Positions 50,004 through 61,999 of a DNA stretch of 64,000 bases are shown here, in pieces. The notes below the pieces were generated by a model that was not told the DNA's origin, ran no database searches, and saw only the letters and a list, made by a program, of their open reading frames with translations. This stretch comes from Niebla homalea (Eukaryota; Ascomycota; Lecanoromycetes; Lecanorales; Ramalinaceae). Each line of letters begins with the position of its first letter. Positions within the stretch are counted from its first letter, which is position 1. The DNA lies in assembly GCA_019925105.1 (NCBI GenBank), contig JAHGAU010000025.1, forward strand, positions 864,157 to 928,156. The letters run 5' to 3'. The translations under genes were made by a program, and so were the position numbers.

Positions 50004-53000
50004 TGATTGATTGATTGATTGATTTATATTACGGATCTAGCTAAGTTAATTCCGGCGTTCCTTAATACTCGGTTATTTAGCCTTATTAATAACCGTAAAA
50101 AACCTGATATCCATAACGTTAAGAACAAAAACCGGTGTCCACCCAGTTTCTACTTACGTTTTAAGGGCTAAAAGTATCTACGGCCGTTTAAAGAGTAAGA
50201 ATTTATTTATACGTTTTTTCTAAGAAAACCTATAATATTACGACTGAATTTACTTAAGGGTTGCCCTTAAATTTATTGCTTTTCCGTTACCTTACGGGTT
50301 TATTTAATACTAAAATTTCAGAATTCCGATTATATTATTAAATATCCTTACCGATACGTATATTATTATTACTTTATTTATATAATTCTACCGACCGATA
50401 TAATATCGTTTTTTATGCCGCCCCGGTATTTATAGCCCCCTTAACCCTTTATTAAGTATAATTTTCCCGCCGTTATTTTTTACTTTTAGATTAATAGCGA
50501 GGTTTCTTAATTAGGTTTTTAATTACTTCCTTTATTTCCTTAATTAAGCCGAACTATAATAATAAGCCTATAACTATTATAAATTTAACGGCTACTTTAA
50601 TACTTTTTTATTAATAAGCATTTAACGATAATCGTTAATCCTTACCCTTTTAATTAGTCTTAGTCTAAGCTCCTTAAATAGTAAATAAGAGATTAATACG
50701 TATACGGCATTTTACTTTTACTATTTATACTTATAATTAACGTTAATCCGGTTACCAATATATATAATAAAAAAGAAATAAATTAAGCCGTTTTTACTTA
50801 TCCGGAGTTAGATTATTAATACGTTATTGTTTTCCTTATAATCCCGTAACGTTAAAGATACTTATTAATAATTTCATTATTATTTAATACCGGGTATTAT
50901 TGCCCTTAAGGGATTAATTCTCTATATTTACGTTAATACTTTATTTATTTTTTATAATTTATAGGGTAATCGCCGCTAACTTTATCTTTACGGTTTTCTT
51001 TTTTTCCGTTATTTTCGCTTTAAATAAAAGTTTATATACTTTTACGTTAACTTCTTAAACGTAAGTTAAATTAACCTCTTTTTTAACTTATTTTAATTTA
51101 ACTTCCGTAAAAAGGGTAAATATTGTTTTTTTACGTTTTCTTATTTAAAATTTCTTATAGTTTTAATGAATACGTTTATTTTTTATTAATATAATTAAGT
51201 TTATACCTTTTTTAAGCCTCGTTTAAGCGATTATTTAATTTAAGGCTAACTTTATTAATAATATAAAGACCTCGGATTTTAATACCGGGACGGGAGTTAC
51301 TTTATATATTTTATTTATTATTCTTAAGTATCGGTTTTAAATTTTTTATAATTATTAAATAGGCTCTTTCTTATATTTAAACGTATTTTTAGGTACGTAT
51401 TAAATAATTATTACGTATGTTATCGCAGGCTTTATAACCGTTTAATAAACGGTTTTAATTTTCTATAAAATAACTCTTTACGTTAATACCGTAAAATAAA
51501 TAAGGTTTTTCTCCTATAAAATTATTTTTTTCTAAACCTTTTTTATATAATCCTTTTAGTTTAGTTTCTTATCGACCTATAAGTTAAATACTTTAATATT
51601 AACTTCCGGTTTTACCGTTATATTATTTAAGTTTATTATAGCTATTATATTATATAGCTTTGGGCTTTTTATTATATAAATAAGCTTATATTTATATAAG
51701 GTAAATTAAATCCTATATATCTTTATTTATTATAAGTAGACTTTATAAACCTATTTTAACTTTAAATAGTTTATATAAGTAAACGTATTATAAGTTAAAA
51801 GGTAAATATCGTTAATAAAGCTTTTTATTTAAACCTTTTATTTTAACTTTATTAAGTCTTTAATAAACGGGCCGTTAAAGAATAAAAACAAGATTAAAAA
51901 GATAAGTAACCCTTAAGGAATCCCTATTATTATGGGTTTTATCGTATTTATTTTCTATCCTAGGCTGATTAATATCGCTTAATTACTTAAGAAACTCTTT
52001 ATTTAATTTATAAGGAAAGGTAAAACCCCCTTTTTCCGTAAATTATATAATAATTTTTAATAATTTACTTTATTAAACGCCCTTATAATATTTAAGGAAA
52101 AAAGATTTATAACGTATTTCTTCTTATAATTTTATATTATATATATATTATCGATTAAGCCTTTAAGAGTTATCTCTATTGACCGTCCTTTTCTTACCCT
52201 TATTTATTAATTGGGGAGTAGCTTATACTTTTCTACGTAATTATTTAAGATTTTTATAATTATTATTTTTAAAGCCTTCCTTAATATATAAAGGAATACT
52301 ATAAATTTATATAATTTTACCTCTGAATAATTTAACTTAATCGGCTTCTTAAAGATAATCGTTTTAGCCTCCTTAAATTTATAAGGGTAATATCTTATAT
52401 TGAAATAAACTTAAAATAAATAAATAAAAACCTCTTTAAATAATAACGTTATTATAAATAGGAATTTATTTAATATACCGTTAAGTCCGGAAGCTTTATC
52501 CTTTTTTAGTTTATTAATCGCTTTAATTATTATTTTTTAAGTTATTATTTTACTTATTATTATTAATTTAGAATATATTATGCCGTTAATATTTATTAAG
52601 TTAACTTCCGATAACGAAAGAAAAAACGCCCCTTTAAGAGCCTTAATTTTACTGTTAAAGGTATTTATTACTATATTATTTAATCTTTTTAGGGGTAAAA
52701 ACTTGGGAATAAGTTTAAGTTTCTTATTCTGTTTTTTATTATATTTTACCAGCTTTTAAATATTATAAGGGGAAACCGTTAAATTATATATTATAGCCCG
52801 GAAGTATATTTATTTAGCCTTCCGGATAATTCTTTTTTTTTTTTCTTAAGCTTCCTTTAACCGTTAAAACGTTTCTTAATTTTTATATTTAATAATTTAT
52901 TTTATAAGTACTTTTACCTTTATAATTATTTTTATATATTTTTCGTTTTAATAAATTTTAACTCTTTAAAACGGCTTTATTATTAAGATTATAACATTAA

Positions 53001-55795
53001 TTACTTCATTTAAAGCCTTTATTATCCGTTTTATAAAACGGTTAATTTATTCCTTATTATTAAGCCGGGGACGCTCCATTAATTAAGATATTATTTTTAC
53101 CGTTTTTATTAATATTTCGGTTTTTTTAACTGTTTTTTACGTTTATTTAAATAATAAAAACGGAGTTACATTAATAAATTAATTTAAGATTATTTATATT
53201 AAAACGTAGTTTAAACCGTATTTTAGGTCCTTTTAGGGTCCGTATATTATAACCAAATTAATAATACCTTCCGAGCTAAATATTAAGTTAATTATAATCC
53301 TAAATTTATAGCTTTTTTATATAATAGCCCCTTTTAACGTTAATAACGTAAGGTTAAACCGTATAATAATTATTAATAGTTCCTTAAATTCGGTATAATT
53401 AATTATATGACCGTCTTCGTTTTATCGAACGTAATAAAGATTAAAGTCCCTTATTAAAAAGTACTTACCGGGTATAACTATAATATCCTTAAGCAGCGGA
53501 ATTATAAAGGGTCTTTTTTTATTAATTAATAATGAATTATATATATTATAAATATTTAAAGTACTTTTAATATCCCTTTCTTATACGATCCAAAATATAC
53601 ATAAGTTCCCTCCGTAATAAATAACGTCTTAACTATCTATATTTAGCTTTTTATTAATAAAGAAGTATATCCGTATTATTTTATTACTTTTAAAGGTTAA
53701 ATAAAAATTATCTCCCGGGTTAATCGAAAAATAAATATACGGATTATATAATAGCTTTTATATCACTATAATATTAATATTCTTTATTTCCTTAAATTTA
53801 AATATTAATATTATAGCTTTAATTACTTCTTTACGTACGTTATATTATATTACTTTTAGAAACGTAAGTATATTAAATATTAACGTTTATCGGGCTTTTT
53901 TTATTAATTTTTATTTATATAAACGGTCTTTTTTTAAGGTTAAATATTATTTGTTTTAATCTTTTCATTACGATAATAATCCTGGTCGGGCGGTCAGCTT
54001 TAAAGGTTAATATTGCTATAAGCTTTTTTTTCTTTACGTTATTAATTACCGCGCTTTATCCTTCCCCGTTTAATAAACTCCGTTTATATCTTAAGATTAT
54101 CTTTAATTACTTTACCGGTCTAAATTTATATAAATTATAGCGTTAAACTTTAATTATTATCCTAATCTTTTTATATTAAGTTTCCTTTATTCTTATTATA
54201 TATTATAAGTTTTACGTTAAGTAATTATTATTATTATATGCTGCGTATTTTAACGTATTCTTCATTAAACCCTTTATTATTAAGCCAGTATATTTATACG
54301 TATTATACCCTTTAATATATACCGTATATTTTGTATTATTAAGGTACTTCATAATAATATATCCGTACCCTTAATATTTAAAATATTAATAAATATCCGC
54401 TGCCCGGTCTTAAGGTCTTATTAACTTAAGGGATTTACCCTTTATTACCCCTTTATTAAAAATATCGTTATATATCTTTATTAACGTTACGCTTAAAATA
54501 ATTATAAAGTATTTCTTTATACAATTAAAAACGTCTAATTTTTTTATTATAGTAAGGAGGCTATAATTAATAATCTTTAACTTAAAATAAAGGACCATAT
54601 TCTCTTTTTTTATCCGCCTTAAAGTGGCTTCCTTTTCCTCCCCCGTAAATTTTATTAAATATATCCCGTTTATTACGATAGCGAAGGATTACCTTAATAC
54701 CTTTACCGTTTTATATCCCTTTTTATTAGTTTATCTTTTTAACTTCTTTAACCCTTCTTTTACCTTTAATAAAATTATATTAAAAAAAATATCCCCGCTT
54801 TATAATTTACGTACCGTAATAATCTGCTTTATTAATGGCTTTTCCGTTACCTTAAACGCCTTTATTAATTATAACGGGTTTATTTTTATTATTATGCTTT
54901 TCTCCTTTTCACCCGATAATTATATAATTATTATTTTTATTTTCCTTAACGCCGCCGTTTTTTCCCTTACCTTTATTTCCTTTACCGTTAATACCGGCGC
55001 CACCTTCATAGCCCTTACTATTTAGCTTATCTTTATTCCCTTTTTTAAAGTTTCCCCCGTCGCTCCCTTATTTTATACGTATCCTTTTTATCTTTTTTTA
55101 TTTCTGTTTATTAACGCCTTTATTACCGCCCCTTAAGCTCCGCGTAACCTCTTTAACTCCTTTAAACCTCTCCCCGTTTTTACATAAAAGTCTTTTATTC
55201 CCCGTAATCCGATTTATAGTATCGGCTAGATCTTTAACGTAATATCCTTTTATATAGTTATAAGGAAACCTTTTAACGTTTTTACTGCTTCCTCCTTTTT
55301 TACTTCTCCTTTACGTATCCGGTAATTATTTCTTTTTATAGTTTATTTTTATTTACTTAATATCTCCCTGTTTTTATTTAGTTCTCTCTTAATTTATATA
55401 TACTTAATAAAGCCTTTTACGCCTCCGCTTACCCCCTATCCGTCCCTACGTACCGTCCTCGTTCCCTCCGCCCTTTATTTATTACCCCTTATAATAATAC
55501 CTTTACGCGTTATACGCGTCCCTTTATACGTATCTTATTAATTATAAGCTCCCTATTTAATTTAAGGCCTTTCCATTTCATATTTATCGCGTTATTTATA
55601 CGACTTATTACCGTTCCTATTAACCTGGGCCGCTTACCCTTCCTCCCCTTCTACCCTTACTATTCCGCTTCCGCTTATCGCATTTAAGGTACTGTCCTCA
55701 TTATTACTTAAGCTATATACGCGTGTATCGTTTCTGACCTCTAGGGTCCCGTTGTTCGTCGCTATTTTTCCGCGTTGAGTGTCGCTGCTTATTTC
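50004..55795 (-). mobile_element. LINE B2: full-length, RIP-inactivated
   Basis: It is collinear with LINE B1 over about 5.8 kb on minus. The TTGA tail is at the left end and the ORF1 start at 55765, where ATG has become ATA by RIP. The RT block near 51930-51910 reads G-I-P-stop-G-L. It has an 11-bp duplication. It differs from B1 mainly by extra TpA. The 133-codon open frame on plus at 54624-55025 is antisense to ORF1 and matches the antisense of B1; it is not a gene. Confidence 0.9.
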
Positions 55796-55806
55796 AAAAT
55801 TAATAT

Positions 55807-56225
55807 AAAACGTAAATTTTATAAGTTATTTAAATCGTAATTTAATTTTTTAAAAAATATATTTCAATTTTCGCTAATATTAATTAAAAATATATAATTT
55901 AAATAATTAGAATATAATTTAAACTATTATTATACGTATTAATATTTAAATTTTATATAATGTAAACTAAAAAAATAAATAAATTTAATATATATAATAA
56001 ATAGCTTATTTTTATTAATATAATATTTTTATAAAATTTAATTTTTTTAAACTTATTATTTAATATTTTAAAAAACTAGGAAAAGTTAAAATAATAATTA
56101 ATATATTATATATACGAAATTAAACTTAAATAAATATAAAAGTAATATAATATATACGTATATGAATAAATTTATTATATATATTTAAGTAAACTTTGAT
56201 GAATTTAGATTTTCAATTTTTTAAA
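55807..56225. other. AT-rich DNA right of LINE B2, nothing recognised
   Basis: RIP-like composition continues to about 56225, where the base composition changes abruptly to near-normal. This is the left border of the gene-bearing island. Confidence 0.55.
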
Positions 56226-57210
56226 GTCTAAAATTCAAAAATCAAAAATGAAAATTTTTCAAAGTGCCTTTTCTCCCCTATCGACCGCCCTAAGGGGACC
56301 CCCTAAACGGGGGAGACGCAGCTAGGTCCCGGGACCTGGAACGCTCTCCCCCCCTCCATGGCAGCAGCTCCAGCCTGAAGATTCTGCAGATCGTGCTCTC
56401 TTTGCCACCTCGTGTGCTTTGATCTCGAGTTCTTCCATGCTGCTTATATCGATTACTCTAAAAAATCTGTCTTATAGATAGCCTTAAGCTCTTCTTCGGA
56501 CAAGTTATACCGGTACCTTTTCCTTTTGCGAGTCTTTTTCGCTTCTTTTTGGTTCCCTTGCCTTTTTCTTGGGCTTATCGCGAGTGGGGAAGTTTCTACG
56601 CGCTTAAGGGTTTACAGGCTAAGCAACCGGAAGAGAAACATTAGTTGCGAGGGGCGAAGCCAATAGGAAGAATAGCGGAGTAGGTCGACGAGTCAATTTG
56701 GTTAATCAGGCGATTGCCAAGGGGGCACGCAAGGTAGCTTGCTCGTTGGATCACGGGACAGTCAGGGAAGTATGGCGGCATCGAGGATTTGGGAGACGGG
56801 GGGTTATAGCGATCGGAGCGAATCGTTGACGGAGCCTCTGGGGCAACGAGCGGTTATCACGTAAGATCCTTCTGAAATGGGAGAAGAGGGTTAGTTATAC
56901 TCGTACGAATAAGTGATTGAAGGATCTGTGCGAGCTAAGGAAGGGAGAAGGGAGGAGATGGGGTGTGAAATCTTGGGATTGGTTCTATGCTACAGTTGTT
57001 GGGGATACCAGGATTGAGTATGAGAAATTAAAATGCATGCTGCTATAGTATGCTAAATAGTTAGGATCGAATGCCTCCAGCTATTCACGATTGTATGCTC
57101 TTCTTTGACTGAAGCAATTTCCATCACTGGCCAACTATTTTGCGCCATCCGTACCGTCTCTTATTCATAGATTGGGGGGATTCTGATCCAGAGCCTGGAA
57201 AAAGAAGCCG
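56226..57210. other. GC-normal island, left part; ORF remnants but no confident gene
   Basis: Not RIP-mutated. It contains a perfect palindrome AGGTCCCGGGACCT (56324-56337) next to a CCCCCTAAACGGGGG hairpin. On minus, an open frame ending at a stop codon at 56453 carries a Lys/Arg-rich segment followed by YNLSEEELKAIYKTDFLE. Another small open frame is 56781-56641. Neither is recognised. They may be exons of a decayed gene or the 3' end of a transposon. Part of this stretch should also hold the 3' UTR of the gene ending at 57211. Confidence 0.45.
56641..56781 (-). CDS. Small unrecognised open frame (46 aa)
   Basis: Starts MPPYFPDCPVIQRASYLACP and ends with TAA at 56641-56643. The frame is open upstream of the ATG to about 56857, also with natural-looking composition (Pro, Ser, Asp and Arg mixed, no repeat). 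It lies about 430 bases downstream of the stop codon of the PD-(D/E)XK gene on the same strand. It could be a small gene, an exon or a pseudogene fragment. No family recognised. Confidence 0.2.
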   Translation of the reverse strand: MPPYFPDCPVIQRASYLACPLGNRLINQIDSSTYSAILPIGFAPRN

Positions 57211-57981
57211 TTACGTGTCCTGTTCCTGCTCGTCGATGGCCTTCCTCTTCAGACTCTTCATCAAGCTCTGCTCTTTGTCATAGAGACGGAGGTATAGGTC
57301 GTTGAGGTAGTCGCGGCGGGAGAGACAGCCCCAGGCGTGGATGTTCTGACTCCAAGTCCTGATAACGTCTTGCGCGCCGTCTTCACGCAACGTTTTGGAG
57401 TCGACATAGTTCATGTGAAAGTGAGTAATATTGTCAGGTAAGCGCTCTGCCCAGTGGACCCAGAATTGAATGGCGGTCGGGTCAAGAGTTGCAGAGAAAA
57501 CGATAGCGTTAAGGTCGGCCTGACGCCCAGCGTTACCTTGAGCTGATGTGAGATTTGGCGCATGGCCAGCACGGTCCTGAAGGGTGAGAGCACAGTTGAC
57601 CAAGCTTGCTCCTCCGCGGCGGGCTTGATCTTCAGCCGCTTGATGGCTGCCGCGGTTGGATTTTCCTTCCAAGATCAAATAGGGACTGTGCAAGTTCGGG
57701 ACAATCTCCAGAGCTGCCTGGGTCGGAAGCGACAATACAATGCCGCTGGGGACTGGCCGGATCGTATCTTCTATTCCCCATACCCGATCGGGCTTTGGAG
57801 TCTTCATTCCCCTCTCTTTGGCGAGCTTTTGGGCAATGATAGCGGGGAAGTCGTCATCAGAATACGCGTTAGGCAACATGTCGTATTCAAAGAGAGTGTC
57901 AAGTGCGAACTTCTGACCCTCCTCATACCAGTCTTTTGGATCTCCTGCAATGATTCTGGTGAATTTCTCTTCTAAATCCTT

Positions 57982-58013
<32 letters not shown>

Positions 58014-58766
58014 CACCGGGCACGGACACAGAAGGTGGAGACAGAGCGGGTGTAGACGGCGGAGGTGTGGGGGCACCCTGCACCTGTGCCTGTTCTGTAG
58101 AGGTGGTATAGGGGGTATAGGAGTCTTTGAAGATGGAGGGTGTGAGAGCTTCGAGAAGGGTAGGCTCATTCGATTTCTTATACGCCTTGAGATGGTGCTG
58201 GTATTTCTTGGCGGATCCATCTTTGACTGCCGAGGCTGGACGCTGGGCGTTGACGATGCCTTCGACCATGCGCTGCAGTTCTGGATAGTCGTTGAATGCG
58301 TCATCATCTTGTAACATGCCATGGCGATCCATCTCTTTGGAAATATCCGCTTTCTTAGACAATACAGAGGAGCGAGTCTTGCCGCTAGGGGTGGAGGATT
58401 TCATTGGGGTACTTGGGCCGGTTCCCTGAGACAAGACCAAGAAGTAGTCAGCAGCTATCGAGGTTGACCGCAATCGAGCAGGGAGCCGCGCACGAGAGGA
58501 GAATGGGGCACGCTTACCCAAGATCCTTGCGCGGGAGGGTTATTGCCTCCATCCATGTCGAGGTAGGCGGTGTCTAGTGTGGTTGCCGAAGGCGAAGAGC
58601 AAGGCTCGCAAATGCTATCGAACTTTCTCTTCTGACCCCGAGGCGTGCTTCTCTTTGAATCCAAGATATCTTGTAGCCAATGCTCGAGGGTGGGGGGAGG
58701 TGTCGATGAGAGAGATTGAGATACAAAGAGGTTACGTGGTGTGAGAGCGTGAGTGGGAACAGTCAT
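57211..58766 (-). CDS. PD-(D/E)XK nuclease-like fungal protein (487 aa, two exons)
   Basis: Exon 1 is 58766-58518 (83 codons), the intron 58517-58426 (92 bp, GTAAGC donor, GCTGAC branch-like site, CAG acceptor), exon 2 is 58425-57211. Splicing is in phase 0 and joins two frames that otherwise stop. The first ATG has A at -3. The N-terminus (1-50) has LEHWLQDIL and a KRK patch, a layout common in fungal proteins of this group. Residues 205-232 are a Pro-rich stretch and a run of ten glycines. The C-terminal half has P295-D296 and, about 40 residues on, L335-E336-G337-K338, fitting the PD...ExK metal-binding signature, with Q345 and Q350 after it. A second KRK (476-478) is near the C-terminus. 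Nuclease activity is not shown by sequence alone. Codons are not RIP-mutated. It stands alone among transposons. The fold call is from motif spacing; a profile search would decide. Confidence 0.75.
57982..58011. repeat. GCC trinucleotide run (ten units) in the coding sequence
   Basis: It encodes ten consecutive glycines on minus, within the linker before the nuclease-like domain. Runs of this kind vary in length between strains. Confidence 0.9.
58426..58517 (-). other. Spliceosomal intron of the PD-(D/E)XK gene
   Basis: 92 bp, GTAAGC at the 5' end, a CTGAC branch-type motif about 20 bases before the acceptor, pyrimidine-rich up to TCTCAG. Without splicing, exon 1's frame stops within about 20 codons and exon 2's frame would need an ATG inside the intron (58521 area). 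Length and motifs are typical of filamentous ascomycetes. Confidence 0.82.
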
Positions 58767-59760
58767 GATTCACGCGGGAGAAGTTCAAATGTATTTATTA
58801 TATTGAGATTGTGAATGTTCTGAATGTTTTCATTTGATATCTTGGCAAGGTCTACGCTTTACTTTATCCGGATTAGTCACAGAAGTCACATGACTGTTAG
58901 TTGCCCCTCCAACTTATCCTTCTCTGACGCATCGTGAATTGACCGTGTCAGTGATTTGCCATCATTCAATGATGATCTCGTGTCCAGGGGTCAAGTGCGT
59001 GCTCCAAGTTCGACTAGATCGGTGTGATTGAAAGCCGCCTCCAAACCTACGTTTGAAGCCGCTTCAATCGTCAAGCCTTGGCGGGTCGGGCTCGATGATG
59101 GCTTCATTGGGACCAGGCTTTGCTGTCGCTTCGTCTGTACGTTGCAGGGGCGTCTACTGGCTTGCCCTGTTGTTTGCGCGGTTGCCAACCTGGTGGCACA
59201 GACGACTTCTCGACCGGTGGTGCACTCGGTCGCGCAGCCTGTCGCTCCATCTTACGACGCTGGCGTGTCCTCGGGCGGAAAGGGCTGGATCGCAGGTCTT
59301 CAGCGTTACTAAGTCATGCCATCTGCCATTGGCCAATCACGGGTGAGTAGTGAGAGGTGACTTCGCCCGTGTTGTCTTTACTCCTTGCAGAACAGAAGCT
59401 GAACCGCCTTGCTCACTTGCGGCCAGGAGGGAAGCCTCAGGACGCCAAAAGAATCGGCCGCCAACGAAATAGAACAGTACGGTACCGTGCAGCTGGAGTT
59501 CTGCAAAGTTCTCACGCTAGGGGAGTATCCCGGCGGAGTCGCTTTTGCACCCTAAACGGTCGCCAAGCTACATATACGCACTATCGAAAGGAGGATTAAA
59601 CTATAAGAAAACAGTAACGAGCGCCGACCTACGTCTTTACAGCGAGGAGTAACGTCCAATTCCGTTCGACATGGGGTTCCGTTATGGCTACGGCATATCA
59701 CTCAATCCAGATCTGCGACACACTGTTATAAGGAGGAAAACGTCGGTAAATGACCGTCCG
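58767..59760. other. GC-normal island, right part; several short overlapping frames, no confident gene
   Basis: It holds the upstream region of the PD-(D/E)XK gene (58767 onward on minus) and a stretch (58990-59600) with normal composition and short open frames on both strands. On plus, a frame from 59053 reaches a GTGAGT donor at about 59347, and a CTTGCAG acceptor about 45 bases on would extend it by about 25 codons. On minus, an open segment ends in ...GKPVDAPATYRRSDSKAWSQ. Both look possible; neither is recognised, so I make no gene call. RIP-like composition returns near 59760. Confidence 0.4.
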
Positions 59761-60869
59761 GCCCGGTATCTATAGGGTCCGATATATATTATTAACGACG
59801 CCGTAATTATAAGTCGTATATTTCGAAACGCTTTTATATATATCCTATATCGACCGACCGTTATAGCTCGGAGAAAAATAGGCGGTAGAAAGTATTACGC
59901 TAATTAATTATCTATCTTATTAAAAAGAAACTTGCCAAGAGTTCCAAAACAGAAAACAGTCCTTACGTAACAGAACCACGAACATTAAAAATTCTCGAAT
60001 TCTCAAAAATAAAAAATATTAGAGTGATTTTGCACCCCCTGTTCCTACTAATATGGTCACCAACACCGGCGTATAACTACTATTTAAACCATATTTTATA
60101 CGGTATTTACTTATTAATCAGCATATTTTAAAGCTATATAAACGACTAAAATAGCTATATTTATATGGATATAATATAGTAATAATATAAATTATAAAAA
60201 ATCATAGGGTTAATACGCTACGGGAGAATTTCTCGTATATTTAAATATACGGCTATTATATTTAATTTTTATAAAACAAATCATCTAAATTCATTAAAAA
60301 TTTAGGAGTATTTTAAACTAATAATATTATATTATTTATTTTATTTATAATATAAAACTTATTTTAGCTATTATAATCGCTTAAACTATAATTTATATAT
60401 TTATTCATAACGTTTTCGTAATATCCCGGTATAAAAAAAAATAGCGGTTACGTAATAAGAAATATAAATATTTCTACCGGCCCTTGTTATTTATTTCCCT
60501 TAATTTCTTTAATTTTAATAATATTGGTATAGAATTATATACTCCCCTTATATAGTTGAAATTATTTAAGCTTAGGGTTATCCTTCCCCTTTTACGGTTC
60601 GATTAATTATAGTATCGGTATCGGTTTAAAGTTACTTAAAAAAAATTTCGGCTTAATTTTAATTCGCTTTATTTACTTTTTATAATATTTCGATTTAATA
60701 AATAAATTCGGGTATAATAAAAGTTAATTAACCGTTATATTTATTAAAATACTTTTTTATTTTTACTAAAGGTTTAAAATAAAGCTTGAATAAAACTTTA
60801 TAAAACTTATATATAAATAATTATATATATATTAAAATAATCGATAAAGTAAGCGATATAAACTTTATT
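59760..60869. other. AT-rich RIP-mutated DNA left of the DDE transposase relic
   Basis: Mostly unreadable. A short stretch near 60040-60075 keeps CA/TG dinucleotides. The rightmost part probably belongs to the same transposon as the transposase relic. Confidence 0.45.
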
Positions 60870-61660
60870 TCAGGTTAGATTAACAGTATTATAAATAAGA
60901 CTTATAAATTTATAAAGGATCAAAAAAAGTTCTATTTAAATTATAAGAAAAAATATAATTATAAATATTAAATAATCGTTATTCCTAACGGTTTAATATT
61001 ATTATTTATAAATTTATATAGTGCTTATTATAACGATGAATATATAATTACCGAATAAAATCTTAAAAAGCGGCTATAAAAAATAAATAAAAGTCGGTTT
61101 ATTATTATAGCCTTATATCTATACGGAGATCTAGTTTACTCCTCTATTTATAAGATTGTAGGTCTTTAAAAGACGTATTTTATTAAGTTTTTATTAAAAG
61201 TTTAAATTAAAATGAATACCGCGATATTGAAATACCGGATCGAGGTAAAATATACCTTCGTTATTTATTAAAATCTTTAAATTTATAACGGCTTTAAGAC
61301 TTATTTCAAAATCAAATAAAAAGCAATTATTATATATATTATATTTATATTTCTTAGCAATACTATAAGTTATTTACGAAATAACTGAATAAATAAAAGG
61401 TTTAGCTTACCGCCTTTTTAAATAAAAGATTATTTGCGTTTCCCGGGGCCGGACCCTAACGATAACGAGGATAACTATATCGTTCAAATATAACCTTTTT
61501 ATATTTATCCGGGAAAGAGTAATTAATACGAACCTACCGATTTTTACTTAATAGATAAATATAAGGGGGAAAAAACAAAAAAAACCAAAAATTTATTAAG
61601 GAAATGTATTATAGAACTTAATAGAAATCTTAATTTCTTATTTTATTAAGCGGTACGAAA
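60870..61660 (+). pseudogene. DDE transposase (PIF/Harbinger-like DDE_4 type), RIP-inactivated
   Basis: One plus frame can be followed with stops only. It reads KDQKKFYLNYKKKYNYKY, then VIPNGLI, YNDEYIITE, LYLYGDLVYSS, MNTAILKYRIEVKYTFVIY, FLSNTISYLRNN and FPGPDPNDNED. This order fits the DDE superfamily endonuclease pattern: YSGYKKxHxxKYQ, VTPDGLI, HND with the second catalytic Asp, LYGDPAY, then N.AxxxxRIxVExxF with the catalytic Glu and a C-terminal LLHNCxxCL. The glutamate position now reads K (VKYTF). The stops fit CAA/CAG to TAA/TAG. Left and right ends of the transposon were not found. The 693-bp element at 61678 inserted just after the coding part. Confidence 0.75.
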
Positions 61661-61689
61661 TCTAAATTATGTTTAATTACTCCGGGAAG

Positions 61690-61860
61690 CGGGACGGGAT
61701 ATATCCTATGGGATAGGGACGGGATAGGGACGGGATAGGGATGGGACGGGATAAAGTGAATAGAATCTTATCCTATATTAATACGGGATAAAACGGGATA
61801 GGATCGGGATATATTAAGATCCCGTAGCGGATAAAATAAGGGAAAACCCGGTTAAAATAG
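61690..61860. repeat. Subterminal GGGA(C/T)GGGATA tandem motifs
   Basis: GGGATAGGGACGGGATAGGG and close variants are repeated from the left end inward and, inverted, in 62225-62365. Subterminal short repeats are typical transposase-binding regions of hAT elements; binding here is inferred. Confidence 0.7.
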
Positions 61861-61999
61861 TAAATTTATAGCTAGATTATTATAAAGATTATCAGAAAAA
61901 TGGCCGGGAAAACCGGAAAAACCATAATCCGGTTATCGATTAGCTTATCGATAAACTATTAAAAATTATTTATAATGATCTTTATAATAATCCACCTTT

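Noticed and set aside
54624..55025. 133-codon plus-strand frame
   Set aside because: Antisense to LINE B2 ORF1, Phe/Ile/Tyr-rich as expected of T-rich antisense RIP DNA. LINE B1 has the same antisense pattern.
57562..57975. 137-codon plus-strand frame and other frames opposite the PD-(D/E)XK gene
   Set aside because: Antisense shadows of a coding exon with better composition, domain motifs and splice signals on minus.
57972..58322. 116-codon minus-strand frame, Pro/Arg-rich with poly-Ala
   Set aside because: Out-of-frame shadow of exon 2; the poly-Ala is the GCC run read in another frame.
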